From Bradyrhizobium sp. Rc3b (lineage in GTDB: Bacteria > Pseudomonadota > Alphaproteobacteria > Rhizobiales > Xanthobacteraceae), in the NCBI RefSeq assembly GCF_900114915.1, contig NZ_FOUS01000002.1:62001-126000 (forward strand): a DNA stretch of 64,000 bases. The letters are read 5' to 3'. The notes under the pieces are model-generated. The model had not been told where the DNA came from and did no database searches. It was given only the letters and a program-made list of their open reading frames with translations. Below are positions 7,905 through 16,706 of this stretch, in pieces. The position numbers and the translations under genes were made by a program. The stretch's first letter is position 1; the number at the start of each line of letters is the position of its first letter.

Positions 7905-9575
7905 ATGTCTGGAACGCTAACACTCAACAAGATCACCGCCCAGCGCGGCATTTCTGTCGGTGAGGCTGCAAAGAAGATTGCAGATCTCGGATGGAATCCG
8001 TCCTACGTCCAGGAAGCGATGACCTTCCCCACCGACTACAAGATCACGAAGGCGCCGAAGGATCCGATGAAGCAGGTCCTTCGCTCCTATTTTCCGATGC
8101 AGGAGGAAAAGGACAACCGCGTCTACGGCGCCCTCGATGCCGCGCTTCGCGGCGACATGTTCCGCAATGTCGAGCCACGTTGGGTCGAGTGGATGAAGCT
8201 GTTCCTGGCGATCATCCCGTTCCCGGAAATCTCCGCCGCGCGGTCCATGGCGATGGTCGGGCGCCTTGCACCCGGCGAAGATCTCCGTACTGGCTTCACC
8301 ATGCAGATGGTCGACGAATTCCGTCACTCGACCATCCAGATGAACCTGAAGAAATGGTACATGGAGAATTACATCGACCCGGCCGGCTTCGATATCACGG
8401 AGGAGGCGTTCGGCAAGTGCTACGCCACCACGATCGGCCGGCAGTTCGGCGAGGGCTTCATCACCGGTGACGCCATCACGTCGGCGAACGTCTACCTGAC
8501 CGTCGTCGCCGAGACGGCGTTCACCAACACGCTGTTCGTCGCCATGCCGTCGGAGGCGGCGCGCAACGGCGACTATGCGCTGCCAACCGTGTTCCTTTCG
8601 GTTCAGTCGGACGAGAGCCGCCATATCGGCAACGGCCACTCGATGTTGATGTCCATGCTGAAGGAGCCGGAGAACCACCTGCTGCTCGAACGCGACATGC
8701 GGTATGCCTTCTGGCAGAACCATGCCATCGTCGACGCGGCGATCGGGACGTTCATCGAATACGGCACCACGAACCGCGACAAGAACAAGGAGTCCTATGC
8801 GGAGATGTGGCACCGCTGGATCTTCGAGGACTATTACCGGACCTATATGCTGCCCCTCGAGAAGTACGGCATCAAGATCCATCATGACGACGTGCAGACC
8901 GCCTGGAAGCGGCTGACCGAGAAGCACTACGTCCACAAGGTCGCGCAATTCTTTGCGGTCGGCTGGTCGGCGAACTTCTGGCGTATCGAGGCCCAGACCG
9001 ACAAGGACTTCGAGTGGTTCGAGCACAAATATCCGGGCTGGTACGCGCAGTTCGGCGAGTTTTGGAAATGGTACGAGAAGCTGTCGCATCGCGGCCAGAC
9101 CAACATCCTGTTCAACAGCGATGTCGGTTACGTCTATCCGCATCGTTGCTGGTCGTGCCTCGTTCCATGCCTGATCCGTGAGGACATCGTCACCGACGAG
9201 ATCGACGGCAAGCTGCACACCTTCGCCCATGAGCTCGACCGCTGGACGGCCGTCGAAGCCTTCGCCGGCGAGTACCAGGGTCGTCCGACCCCGGCGATGG
9301 GGCGGTTCAGCGGCCGTCGTGAGTGGGAGAGCGTCTACCACAACGTGGATATCGCCGACGCCATCAAGGATCTCGGCTTCGTGCGCACAGACGGCAAGAC
9401 GCTGGTCGCCCAGCCGCATCTGCGGTTCGACCAGAAGGAAATGTGGACGCTCGACGATGTCCGCGGCCACATCCTCAAGAGCCCGCTGCAGACGCTACGG
9501 GAGATGAGCCCGGCCGACCGCGAGAAGCATCTCGCCGAGTATCGCAAGGGATTCACGATCAATCCCTGCAACTAA
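7905..9575 (+). CDS. mimA: propane/acetone-type soluble di-iron monooxygenase, hydroxylase large subunit
   Basis: The catalytic alpha subunit (556 aa) of a group-5 soluble di-iron monooxygenase, inserting one O atom from O2 into a short alkane, ketone or phenol. All six di-iron ligands can be placed: Glu108 (FPEIS), Glu138/His141 (VDEFRHS), Glu203 (VAETAFTN) and Glu237/His240 (SDESRHIGNGH), with the 30-, 65- and 34-residue spacing of the family. FPEISAARSM, GRQFGEGFITGDAI and TFIEYGT are typical of PrmA/MimA. ATG 7905 is chosen because AGGAGG lies at 7890-7895; the longer frame from 7872 lacks this. It is the first gene of the mimABCD order shared with mycobacterial and rhodococcal clusters. 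The mycobacterial enzyme acts on propane and acetone; the substrate here is inferred. Confidence 0.96.
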   Translation: MSGTLTLNKITAQRGISVGEAAKKIADLGWNPSYVQEAMTFPTDYKITKAPKDPMKQVLRSYFPMQEEKDNRVYGALDAALRGDMFRNVEPRWVEWMKLFLAIIPFPEISAARSMAMVGRLAPGEDLRTGFTMQMVDEFRHSTIQMNLKKWYMENYIDPAGFDITEEAFGKCYATTIGRQFGEGFITGDAITSANVYLTVVAETAFTNTLFVAMPSEAARNGDYALPTVFLSVQSDESRHIGNGHSMLMSMLKEPENHLLLERDMRYAFWQNHAIVDAAIGTFIEYGTTNRDKNKESYAEMWHRWIFEDYYRTYMLPLEKYGIKIHHDDVQTAWKRLTEKHYVHKVAQFFAVGWSANFWRIEAQTDKDFEWFEHKYPGWYAQFGEFWKWYEKLSHRGQTNILFNSDVGYVYPHRCWSCLVPCLIREDIVTDEIDGKLHTFAHELDRWTAVEAFAGEYQGRPTPAMGRFSGRREWESVYHNVDIADAIKDLGFVRTDGKTLVAQPHLRFDQKEMWTLDDVRGHILKSPLQTLREMSPADREKHLAEYRKGFTINPCN

Positions 9576-9584
9576 GTGAGACGG

Positions 9585-9610
9585 AAGGGGCCGGCTGCGG
9601 CCGGCTCCTT
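9585..9610 (+). other. mimA-mimB intergenic stem-loop
   Basis: AAGGGGCCGGC (9585-9595) and GCCGGCTCCTT (9600-9610) form an 11-bp GC-rich stem with one G-T pair and a 4-nt loop. No T run follows. Such hairpins often protect the upstream mRNA, raising hydroxylase subunit levels over the reductase. Confidence 0.6.
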
Positions 9611-9659
9611 CCAGATCGCTCCCCGGAAGAAATGAAAGCGTTCGTTTGAGGAGGCCCCT

Positions 9660-10700
9660 ATGGGCGCGCCCGCTAATGTCGTTCGCCTGCAACCGGTAGG
9701 CATAGAGTTCGAGGTCGAGGAGAACGAAACGGTTCTCGACGCTGCGTTTCGTCAAGGGATCGCGCTGCCGCATGGTTGCAAGGAGGGGCAGTGCTCGGCG
9801 TGCAAGTGCGTTCTTACTGGTGGGGACGTGGAGCTGAAGAAATACTCGACGTTTGCCCTGAACGAGATGGAGCGTGGCCAGGACTACATTTTGCTCTGTC
9901 GGACCTTGGCGTACTCGGATCTGGAGGTGGAGCTCCTCAACTATGACGAGGAAGTGCTGTCGAAGTCGATTCCCGTCAAGGATTTCACGGGCACCGTTAC
10001 GAACGTCTCTGCGCTGACCCATGACATCCGCCGCCTCGAAATCACACTGGAGCAACCTCTGAAGTTCTGGGCGGGTCAATATGTCGACATCACGCTCCCG
10101 GGACCAGAGACGATTACGCGCTCGTTTTCCATGGCAAATTCGCCGGGCGAAAGCCAAAAACTCGCGTTCATCATCAAGAAGTACCCCAACGGGCGCTTCT
10201 CCTCACGACTTGACGGAGATCTCGCCGTCGGAACCGAAGTCGGAATCAAAGGACCCTACGGGACCTGCTTCCGACGAGAAAACAAAACGGGAGCCATGAT
10301 CCTGGTCGGCGGTGGATCCGGAATGTCGCCGCTGTGGTCCATCCTGCATGATCACATCAGCTCCGGGGAAGTTCGTCCGGTGCGCTTCTTCTACGGAGCC
10401 AGGACGCAGGGCGACCTTTTCTATCTCGATCGCTTCGCCGAGCTCGCAGCCAACCATCCGGAGTTCACCTTCGTCCCCGTTCTTTCCCATGCAGCGGACG
10501 ATACGGCCTGGAGTGGAGCGAAGGGCTTCGTGCACGAAGCGGTCGGATCGCACCTTCGCAGCGCCGGATATGGCGAAGACGTCGACGTTTACGCTTGCGG
10601 ACCATCGCCGATGATCGAGGCGTTGACGCCGGTACTGCAGATGAACGACGTCGAGTCAGACCGAACCTTCTTCGACAAGTTTACGCCAGCCAACAACTAG
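9660..10700 (+). CDS. mimB: monooxygenase NADH reductase component
   Basis: A 346-aa iron-sulfur flavoprotein passing electrons from NADH to the hydroxylase. The N-terminal plant-type 2Fe-2S domain carries Cys40, Cys45 and Cys48 (HGCKEGQCSACKC) and Cys80 (LLCR). The FAD domain follows with TRSFSMANSP, and the NAD(P) domain with GGGSGMSPLWSI; the C-terminus has YACGPSPMIEA. GAGGAGG before ATG 9660 supports the start. The position between hydroxylase large and small subunits matches the mim/prm gene order. Confidence 0.95.
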   Translation: MGAPANVVRLQPVGIEFEVEENETVLDAAFRQGIALPHGCKEGQCSACKCVLTGGDVELKKYSTFALNEMERGQDYILLCRTLAYSDLEVELLNYDEEVLSKSIPVKDFTGTVTNVSALTHDIRRLEITLEQPLKFWAGQYVDITLPGPETITRSFSMANSPGESQKLAFIIKKYPNGRFSSRLDGDLAVGTEVGIKGPYGTCFRRENKTGAMILVGGGSGMSPLWSILHDHISSGEVRPVRFFYGARTQGDLFYLDRFAELAANHPEFTFVPVLSHAADDTAWSGAKGFVHEAVGSHLRSAGYGEDVDVYACGPSPMIEALTPVLQMNDVESDRTFFDKFTPANN

Positions 10701-10761
10701 GGCGGCTTTGACCGCCGAGCGAACCATCTTAAGGCCCGACAACAGGAGGAGGAAGACGACC

Positions 10762-11832
10762 ATGACTGCCGTTCAAACTGAATCAGCCAAATCCGGTGCA
10801 GCAGGCTCTGCGGTGTTCCCGGACTCGGATAGCCGAAAATATCGGTATTTCGAGCCGCGCAGCAAGCGAGCCACGCACTACGAGGACGTGACGGTCGACG
10901 TCCAACCCGACCCGGAACGCTACCTGTTGCAGGACTGGATCATCGCCTTTCCGAACGGCAAGGGTGCCTACACCAAGGACAACACGGCGGCGCTCAGCTC
11001 GAACTGGCACGCCTTCCGCGCCCCCGACCAGGAGTGGGAGCGCACTCACTACCAGCGGCAGTCCAGGATCGAGGCGATGGTCCAGGCGGTGATCGCCAAC
11101 GGCCGCAAGTCCGGCGCACCGAAGAGCTTCGACAAGGCCTGGATCAAGATCCTGCAAAACCATCTGGGCGCCTGGAAGCATGCCGAGTTCGGTCTCGGCA
11201 CGTCGCTGATGCAGGCTCAGCGCTACGGCTACACCCAGATGATCAACAACGCGACGCTGACCAACTCGTCGTACAAGCTCCGCCTTTCCCAGGACATCAC
11301 GCTCTATCTGGCCGAAATCGGAATGGACATTCCGGGCTTCGACGACGCGGCAGGCAAGCGCGCCTGGCTCGAAGACAAGGGCTGGCAAGGTACCCGGGAA
11401 GCGATCGAATCGATCATGGGCTCGCCCGACTATCTCGAGCAGTACTTCGCCACGAACATCGTGTTCGAGCCACTCGTCGGCGAATTGTTCCGCAGCGGTT
11501 TCCTGATGCAGGTGGCCTCGTCGAACGGCGATTTCATCACGCCGCCGGTGATTTCGTCTGCGGAGGCGGATTACGAGCGCAATCTCGCCAACACGATCGA
11601 TCTGATGCACCTCCTGGTGACCGACAATCAGCATGCCGCCCACAACAAGAAGCTGTTCCAGGGGTGGGTGAACAAGCATGTGGCGCTGGCAAACAAGGCG
11701 GCGGCCGGCCTTCAGCCGATCTGGTCGCAACCGCACTCGAAGCCGGTGCAATACGCCGATGCCCGTGCGCAGTCGGTCGAACGCATCAAGAAGATTCTCG
11801 GCGAGCTCGGCCTCACCCTTCCCAAGGAGTAA
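10762..11832 (+). CDS. mimC: di-iron monooxygenase hydroxylase small subunit
   Basis: The beta subunit (356 aa) of the hydroxylase, structurally related to the large subunit but lacking the di-iron ligand motifs, as expected. SRKYRYFEPRSKRATHYEDV at the N-terminus and RIEAMVQAVIANG are typical of this subunit family. The start at ATG 10762 is set by a strong AGGAGGAGG at 10744-10752; the frame opens 18 codons earlier without such a site. It ends 6 bp before mimD. Confidence 0.94.
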   Translation: MTAVQTESAKSGAAGSAVFPDSDSRKYRYFEPRSKRATHYEDVTVDVQPDPERYLLQDWIIAFPNGKGAYTKDNTAALSSNWHAFRAPDQEWERTHYQRQSRIEAMVQAVIANGRKSGAPKSFDKAWIKILQNHLGAWKHAEFGLGTSLMQAQRYGYTQMINNATLTNSSYKLRLSQDITLYLAEIGMDIPGFDDAAGKRAWLEDKGWQGTREAIESIMGSPDYLEQYFATNIVFEPLVGELFRSGFLMQVASSNGDFITPPVISSAEADYERNLANTIDLMHLLVTDNQHAAHNKKLFQGWVNKHVALANKAAAGLQPIWSQPHSKPVQYADARAQSVERIKKILGELGLTLPKE

Positions 11833-11838
11833 ATTGCA

Positions 11839-12210
11839 ATGTCCGTCGTCTCCAGGTCTGCGACCAACCAGAATATCTTCCAGAAGATGGGAGATCTTCG
11901 TTTCGAGCAAACGATTTCCCATCAGTGCGGCGTCACCATGAACGACAGCGTCGAGGCGCGAGCCATTGCCGAGTTCATGGGAAAGAAGCCGAACGTTACC
12001 GTGACCTACCAGCCCGCGCTGATCCGCATCGACGGCGAGGGCAAGCTGATCTTCAAGATGGACGAGATCAGCGAAATCCTAGGGAAGGAAATGACGGCCG
12101 AGATCTTCGAGGTAAATACCTCGACCCACTACGGCCGGATGGTGCGCATCGACGACAATACGGTGACGCTGTTCGGCAACATGGACGAGGTCTTCGAGTA
12201 CATCGAGTGA
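11839..12210 (+). CDS. mimD: monooxygenase coupling/effector protein (MmoB/DmpM family)
   Basis: A 123-aa cofactorless regulatory protein that docks on the hydroxylase and tunes electron transfer and O2 activation. The family shape is clear: a polar N-terminus, CGVTMNDSVEARAIAEFM, then the core ending in FGNMDEVFEYIE. AAGGAG upstream of ATG 11839 overlaps the end of mimC, suggesting translational coupling. It completes the ABCD set. Confidence 0.94.
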   Translation: MSVVSRSATNQNIFQKMGDLRFEQTISHQCGVTMNDSVEARAIAEFMGKKPNVTVTYQPALIRIDGEGKLIFKMDEISEILGKEMTAEIFEVNTSTHYGRMVRIDDNTVTLFGNMDEVFEYIE

Positions 12211-12231
12211 GCTCCATTCTCCCTGACTGGA

Positions 12232-12252
12232 TGGGGCCGCTTCGTGGCCCCA
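12232..12252 (+). other. stem-loop between mimD and the accessory genes
   Basis: TGGGGCC (12232-12238) pairs with GGCCCCA (12246-12252) around GCTTCGT. It lacks a T tract, so it may partially attenuate or process the transcript between the four enzyme subunits and the accessory genes. Confidence 0.45.
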
Positions 12253-12332
12253 CCTCTTCTCGAACCGTTCCAGCGCGACGACTGCGCATCGATTGATCGA
12301 ATACAGCTAACCAAGGATTCCTGGAGATCACC

Positions 12333-13355
12333 ATGTTTATCACTCCCAGCGGCGAGGAAGTTTTCGTTATCGACGGCCACACCCATTTCTGGGACGGTAG
12401 TCCGGCAAACCAGCTCAACATCCACGGCAAGCAGTTCATCGACTGCTTCTACGCTTATCACACCTCGCTCAGTCCGAAGGACAAGCTCTGGCCGAAGGAG
12501 CAGTTCGAGAAATACAGTGCCGATCAGATGTACCACGATCTGTTCGTCGATGGTCCGGACGACATGGCCGTCGTTCAGTCGACCTACCTGACCGAGTTCT
12601 ACAAGAACGGGTTCAACACCATCGATCGCAATGCCGAGATGGCGAAGAGGTACAAGGACCGCTTCATCGTCAACGGCGCCTTCGACCCGCGGGATGGCGA
12701 GAAGGCTCTCGAGTACATCCACTACATGAAGGAGACGTTCGGCATCAAGGGCGTCAAGCTCTATACGGCCGAGTGGAAGGGCGACTCGCGCGGGTGGAAG
12801 CTTACGGATCCCAACGCCTATCGCTGCTTCGAGCTTTGCCAGAAGCTGGGGATCACCAACATCCACGTCCACAAGGGGCCGACGATCATTCCGTTGGACA
12901 AGGATGCCTTCGATGTTCACGACGTCGACCATGCCGCGACCGATTTCCAGGGGCTGAATTTCATCATCGAGCATTGCGGCCTGCCGCGACTCGACGATTT
13001 CTGCTGGATCGCCGTGCAGGAGACCAACGTCTATGGCGGCCTGGCGGTGGCGCTGCCGTTCATCCACGGCCGTCCGCGCTATTTCGCCGAGGTGATCAGC
13101 GAATTGCTGTTCTGGGTCGGTGAGGACAAGATTCTCTTCGGCAGCGACTACGCGATCTGGACGCCTCGCTGGCTGGTCGAGAAGTTCTGGAACTTCGAGC
13201 TGCCGGAAGACCTGAAGCAGGAGCACGGCGTCGACCTCACTCCCCAGGCGAAGCGGAAGATTCTGGGCCTCAATGCGGCGCGCCTCTATGGCGTCGACGT
13301 CGAGGCACAGAAGGCGAAGCTTGCGCAGCAGGTTCACGCGACTGCGGCGGAGTAG
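12333..13355 (+). CDS. metal-dependent hydrolase, amidohydrolase-2 family
   Basis: A 340-aa TIM-barrel amidohydrolase. IDGHTHFWD near the N-terminus gives the HxH metal ligands; IIEHCGLPRLDDF and LFGSDYAIW supply the later histidine and the catalytic aspartate. Amidohydrolases occupy this slot in several propane-monooxygenase clusters, but their reaction is not established. A role in hydroxylase assembly or turnover of a ring or acyl product is possible. It ends 5 bp before the next gene, a clear operon arrangement. Confidence 0.9.
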   Translation: MFITPSGEEVFVIDGHTHFWDGSPANQLNIHGKQFIDCFYAYHTSLSPKDKLWPKEQFEKYSADQMYHDLFVDGPDDMAVVQSTYLTEFYKNGFNTIDRNAEMAKRYKDRFIVNGAFDPRDGEKALEYIHYMKETFGIKGVKLYTAEWKGDSRGWKLTDPNAYRCFELCQKLGITNIHVHKGPTIIPLDKDAFDVHDVDHAATDFQGLNFIIEHCGLPRLDDFCWIAVQETNVYGGLAVALPFIHGRPRYFAEVISELLFWVGEDKILFGSDYAIWTPRWLVEKFWNFELPEDLKQEHGVDLTPQAKRKILGLNAARLYGVDVEAQKAKLAQQVHATAAE

Positions 13356-13360
13356 ACATC

Positions 13361-14197
13361 ATGAGCGCGCTCCAACATCAGCATGATCGTAAGACCGGCG
13401 AGGTGTGGGAGCGCCTTGCGATGGTGACGGATCCCGAGCTGGACGAGTCGGTTACCGAGCTCGGATTTGTCGAGCAAGTCTCCGTCGATCATGACGACGG
13501 CGTCGAGATCGTCTTTCGTCTGCCGACCTATTGGTGTTCGGCGAACTTCGCCTTCCTGATGGCCGATGACATGCGCCGGGCGGTATCCTCGCTGCCGTGG
13601 GTTCGCGAGGCCCGTCCGCAGCTTCGGGATCACATGGTCGCCGAGGAGATCAACAAGGGTGTCCGCGAGGGCATGTCGTTTGGTGATGCACTCAAGGACT
13701 TCGCGGCCGGCGGGTCGCTTGACGAGCTGCGGGAGAAATTTCGCCGCAAGGCATTCGAGCGGCGCCAGGAGACCATGATACTGGCATTGCGAGGGCTGGG
13801 TTATGAGGATCCGGCGATCTGCCGGATGGATCTGAGCACGTTTGACGCGATCAACTTCGACTCGGAGGAAATTGCCCGCCAGAAGCCGCGTTATCGAGAG
13901 CTTCTGGTCGAGCGGAACCTCGCCAATCTCGCCGGCGATCGCGCCTTTGTCACCTACGATGGATGCACCATCAAGCGACACGAAATGGTTCCGTATCTGC
14001 AGCGGTTGCGAGGCGTGCGTATCAACATGGAGTTCAACAGCTCCTTGTGCAGAGGGCTTCTTGCGGTCCGCTATCGCGAGGTCGATGGGGATCGGCCGAG
14101 CCAGACGCCCGGGCCATGCGGCGGCTGCGGCAGTGGTTGTGCCGCACAGTCAGTCGGGCCGACGGTCACAAAGACACATTCTGCCGCGCTTGTGTGA
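13361..14197 (+). CDS. DUF59 (MIP18/PaaD-like) protein with cysteine-rich tail
   Basis: A 278-aa protein. Residues about 8-90 form a DUF59 domain (DPELDESVTELGFVEQV), the family of Fe-S assembly factors SufT and PaaD. The middle is helical and charged. The C-terminus carries PGPCGGCGSGCAAQS, a short cysteine cluster suited to metal or Fe-S binding. In this context it is a good candidate for maturing the MimB 2Fe-2S cluster or loading iron into MimA (inference). GroEL starts 104 bp later. Confidence 0.75.
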   Translation: MSALQHQHDRKTGEVWERLAMVTDPELDESVTELGFVEQVSVDHDDGVEIVFRLPTYWCSANFAFLMADDMRRAVSSLPWVREARPQLRDHMVAEEINKGVREGMSFGDALKDFAAGGSLDELREKFRRKAFERRQETMILALRGLGYEDPAICRMDLSTFDAINFDSEEIARQKPRYRELLVERNLANLAGDRAFVTYDGCTIKRHEMVPYLQRLRGVRINMEFNSSLCRGLLAVRYREVDGDRPSQTPGPCGGCGSGCAAQSVGPTVTKTHSAALV

Positions 14198-14301
14198 GGC
14201 TGGGCCGCTACACGAAGCGCCTGCGAGCGCCAATAGACGGAGCGGACAGCAAGCCCGCCCGAGCCGATAACCAAGAGACGACCACGTGGGAGTGAAGCGC
14301 A

Positions 14302-15933
14302 ATGCCAAAAGTTCTGCTGCATGACATCGAAGCTCGCCGTGCTCTCGCGCGCGGGGTCCAGAAGCTCGCCGCCGCGGTCGAATCGACGCTCGGTCCGAAG
14401 GGCATGAACGCGATGGTGGATAGGCCGATCGGCACGCCCATCGTATCGCGAGACGGCGTGACCATCGCCTCCGAGATCGAACTGCCGGACCGGTTCGAGA
14501 ACATGGGGGCACAGGTGGTGCGGGAGGTCTCGATGCAGACCAACGAAGTCGCCGGCGACGGTACGACGACGGCGATGGTGCTCGCGAACGGCCTCATTCA
14601 AGGCGGCGTTGTGGCCCTGGAGCGAGGCGCCAAGGCCGTCGATCTCTGCAAGGGGATCGACCGGGCCGTCGAGGTCGTGGTCGAGACCCTGAAGGGTGCG
14701 GCGGTCGCCGTAACGGATCGCAAGACCCTGCAGGCGGTGGCGACGATCGCATCGACCGACGCTCACCTGGGCGGCCTGATCGCCGAGGCGGTCGAGCGCG
14801 TTGGCAAGGACGGCATCATCAGTTCCGAATACGGGCTGACGACGAGCACGACGCTTGAGGTCGTCGAAGGCATGTCGTTCGACCGCGGTTACATTTCCCA
14901 CCATATGGTGACGGACGTCGAGAAGATGGAAGTGGTGCTGGACCAGCCCTACATTCTCCTGACCGACCTGAAGATCAGGACGCCGAGCGAACTGTCACCG
15001 GTCCGCGCGATGGTGGCCGCGACCGGACGGCCGCTCGTCATCGTCGCTGAGGAGATCGCGCCGGAGGTCGTCGTCACGCTGCTGGGTGATGGCAACCGCG
15101 GCAAGGTGCTGGTGGTCAATCCGCCAGACTACGGCCACTGGCGCAAGGCGATGATGGACGACCTCGCCATCATCACCGGCGGGCGGGTCATTGCTCGCGA
15201 GCTCGGCGGCAGGCTGGAGGAGATCGGCATCGGCGATCTCGGCACCGCGCGGCAGGTGCGGGCAAGTGCGCGTGAAACGGTCATCATACGCGGCGGTGGC
15301 GACGATGCGGCGATTGCGGCGCGGCGCCAGCAGGTGGCCAAGCAGCACGATCTGGCACCGCCTAACATCGAGCAGGACAAGCTCAAGGAGCGCCTCGCCA
15401 AATTGTCGGGCGGAACCGCGGTTATCTTTGCGGGAGGCGTCACGCCGGTCGAGCAGAAGCGTACGATCCAGCTGATCGACGATGCGCTGAGCGCGGCGCG
15501 GGCCGCGGCCGAGGAGGGTATCGTGCCCGGTGGTGGCACGGCATTGGCGCAGTGCGCGCCGGTGGTGGCGCGCACGCTCGGCAACATCAATGGCGATCTG
15601 GGTGAAGGCATCAGGCTGGTACGTGAAACCTTGTCGCGTCCTGCCGCCTTCATCGCGCGGAATGCGGGGCATGATGCGCAGAAAGTCGTGGCCGAGCTGC
15701 AAAGCTCGCGGACGGGTGTCGGATTCGACGCCGCAAACGGCGTTTTCATCGACATGGTTTCGGCCGGCATCGTCGACCCCGTCAGGGTGACGTATACCGC
15801 GCTTCGAAACGCAGCCTCCGTCGCCACGCTGGTCCTGACCACCCACACGCTGGTTGCGGACGTGCCGCAATACACCGATCCGACGCAGGGACCGGCGCTC
15901 GGCGGCGGAGCAGAGAAGCTTGGCCGCGCATGA
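14302..15933 (+). CDS. mimG: cluster-specific GroEL-type chaperonin (MimG-like)
   Basis: A 543-aa Hsp60. ESTLGPKGMNAMVD and AGDGTTTAMVLANG (nucleotide site with the catalytic aspartate) are conserved, as is the FENMGAQVVREV segment. It lacks the Gly-Gly-Met tail of housekeeping GroEL and no groES is adjacent. In mycobacteria a GroEL-like protein beside mimABCD is needed to fold the large hydroxylase subunit, and the same role is expected here. The sequence is strongly diverged from housekeeping GroEL, supporting specialisation. Confidence 0.92.
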   Translation: MPKVLLHDIEARRALARGVQKLAAAVESTLGPKGMNAMVDRPIGTPIVSRDGVTIASEIELPDRFENMGAQVVREVSMQTNEVAGDGTTTAMVLANGLIQGGVVALERGAKAVDLCKGIDRAVEVVVETLKGAAVAVTDRKTLQAVATIASTDAHLGGLIAEAVERVGKDGIISSEYGLTTSTTLEVVEGMSFDRGYISHHMVTDVEKMEVVLDQPYILLTDLKIRTPSELSPVRAMVAATGRPLVIVAEEIAPEVVVTLLGDGNRGKVLVVNPPDYGHWRKAMMDDLAIITGGRVIARELGGRLEEIGIGDLGTARQVRASARETVIIRGGGDDAAIAARRQQVAKQHDLAPPNIEQDKLKERLAKLSGGTAVIFAGGVTPVEQKRTIQLIDDALSAARAAAEEGIVPGGGTALAQCAPVVARTLGNINGDLGEGIRLVRETLSRPAAFIARNAGHDAQKVVAELQSSRTGVGFDAANGVFIDMVSAGIVDPVRVTYTALRNAASVATLVLTTHTLVADVPQYTDPTQGPALGGGAEKLGRA

Positions 15934-16108
15934 GGCGTGTGCACGCACCTCGTGTTCCGCCGCACCGCTTCAGACTCGAGCGGTCGGGATATCTTAGGTG
16001 ACAACGATCCGGAACGCGGTACAATCTTGGAAGCTCCGGCATGAGCCGAAGGAGGCGTGTAACAAGCCTCCACGGACATCCGACTAGCCGGGCAGGAGGA
16101 AGCGGGAC

Positions 16109-16603
16109 ATGGCCTACATCATCTCCAAACGCGACGGTCCGCACCGCGAAGAGGTGGCGGCGAAGGACTTCCTTCAGAAGAACCGCAGCACCATCAACTC
16201 GCTCGCCAATCATCTGACGCTCGGGCGTTGGCAGGCGTTGCGCAATCCGAAGCCTCCTTCACAGCCTGAGCCATCCGGCAAGCTCTGGTCCACGTCTCCG
16301 GCGCGGCCAAAGGAGCTCGAGCCCTATGTGCGGATCAGCCTTAATGGCCGCGTCGTGATCGCCGATCTCGCTTCGGGCCGGCAACTCCATTTTGTCGGCG
16401 AGCTGCGCGGCAGCGGCCGATCGCGCCGCTTCGCGCTGGCGACGCGCGAGAACGGGATCTTCGATCCGCTGGACGACGAGTTGTACAAGGTCCTGATCGA
16501 CCTGGAAGGCGTGAGCGTCCCCGATGAGACGTCGGAGGCGCAGCTGGAGCAGGTCATCTCAAATCGTCTCGGCTTGGACGCGATCGCCAGAAGCATCGAA
16601 TAG
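16109..16603 (+). CDS. uncharacterised 164-aa protein of the monooxygenase cluster
   Basis: GGAGGAAG precedes ATG 16109, so translation is well supported. The first 60 residues are polar and proline-rich around residues 45-60; the middle (YVRISLNGRVVIADLASGRQ) looks like a beta-rich fold, and the end is acidic and helical. There is no signal peptide, membrane segment or cysteine motif. It lies between the chaperonin and the activator, 175 bp after the former. I do not recognise the family; an assembly factor or a partner of the activator are both plausible. Confidence 0.7.
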   Translation: MAYIISKRDGPHREEVAAKDFLQKNRSTINSLANHLTLGRWQALRNPKPPSQPEPSGKLWSTSPARPKELEPYVRISLNGRVVIADLASGRQLHFVGELRGSGRSRRFALATRENGIFDPLDDELYKVLIDLEGVSVPDETSEAQLEQVISNRLGLDAIARSIE

Positions 16604-16706
16604 TCTCCACGACCTGGACCTTGCTGGATATCGATCTCGATCGGGTCCGGCTCATGTCGTTTCTGCCGATCAAGCTGCTGTTTGCCCATTCAGATTTGGT
16701 GCCCCA

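Noticed and set aside
7917..9470. 517-aa open frame on the minus strand opposite mimA
   Set aside because: It mirrors the GC-rich third-position bias of mimA; the plus strand has all catalytic motifs and a strong ribosome site.
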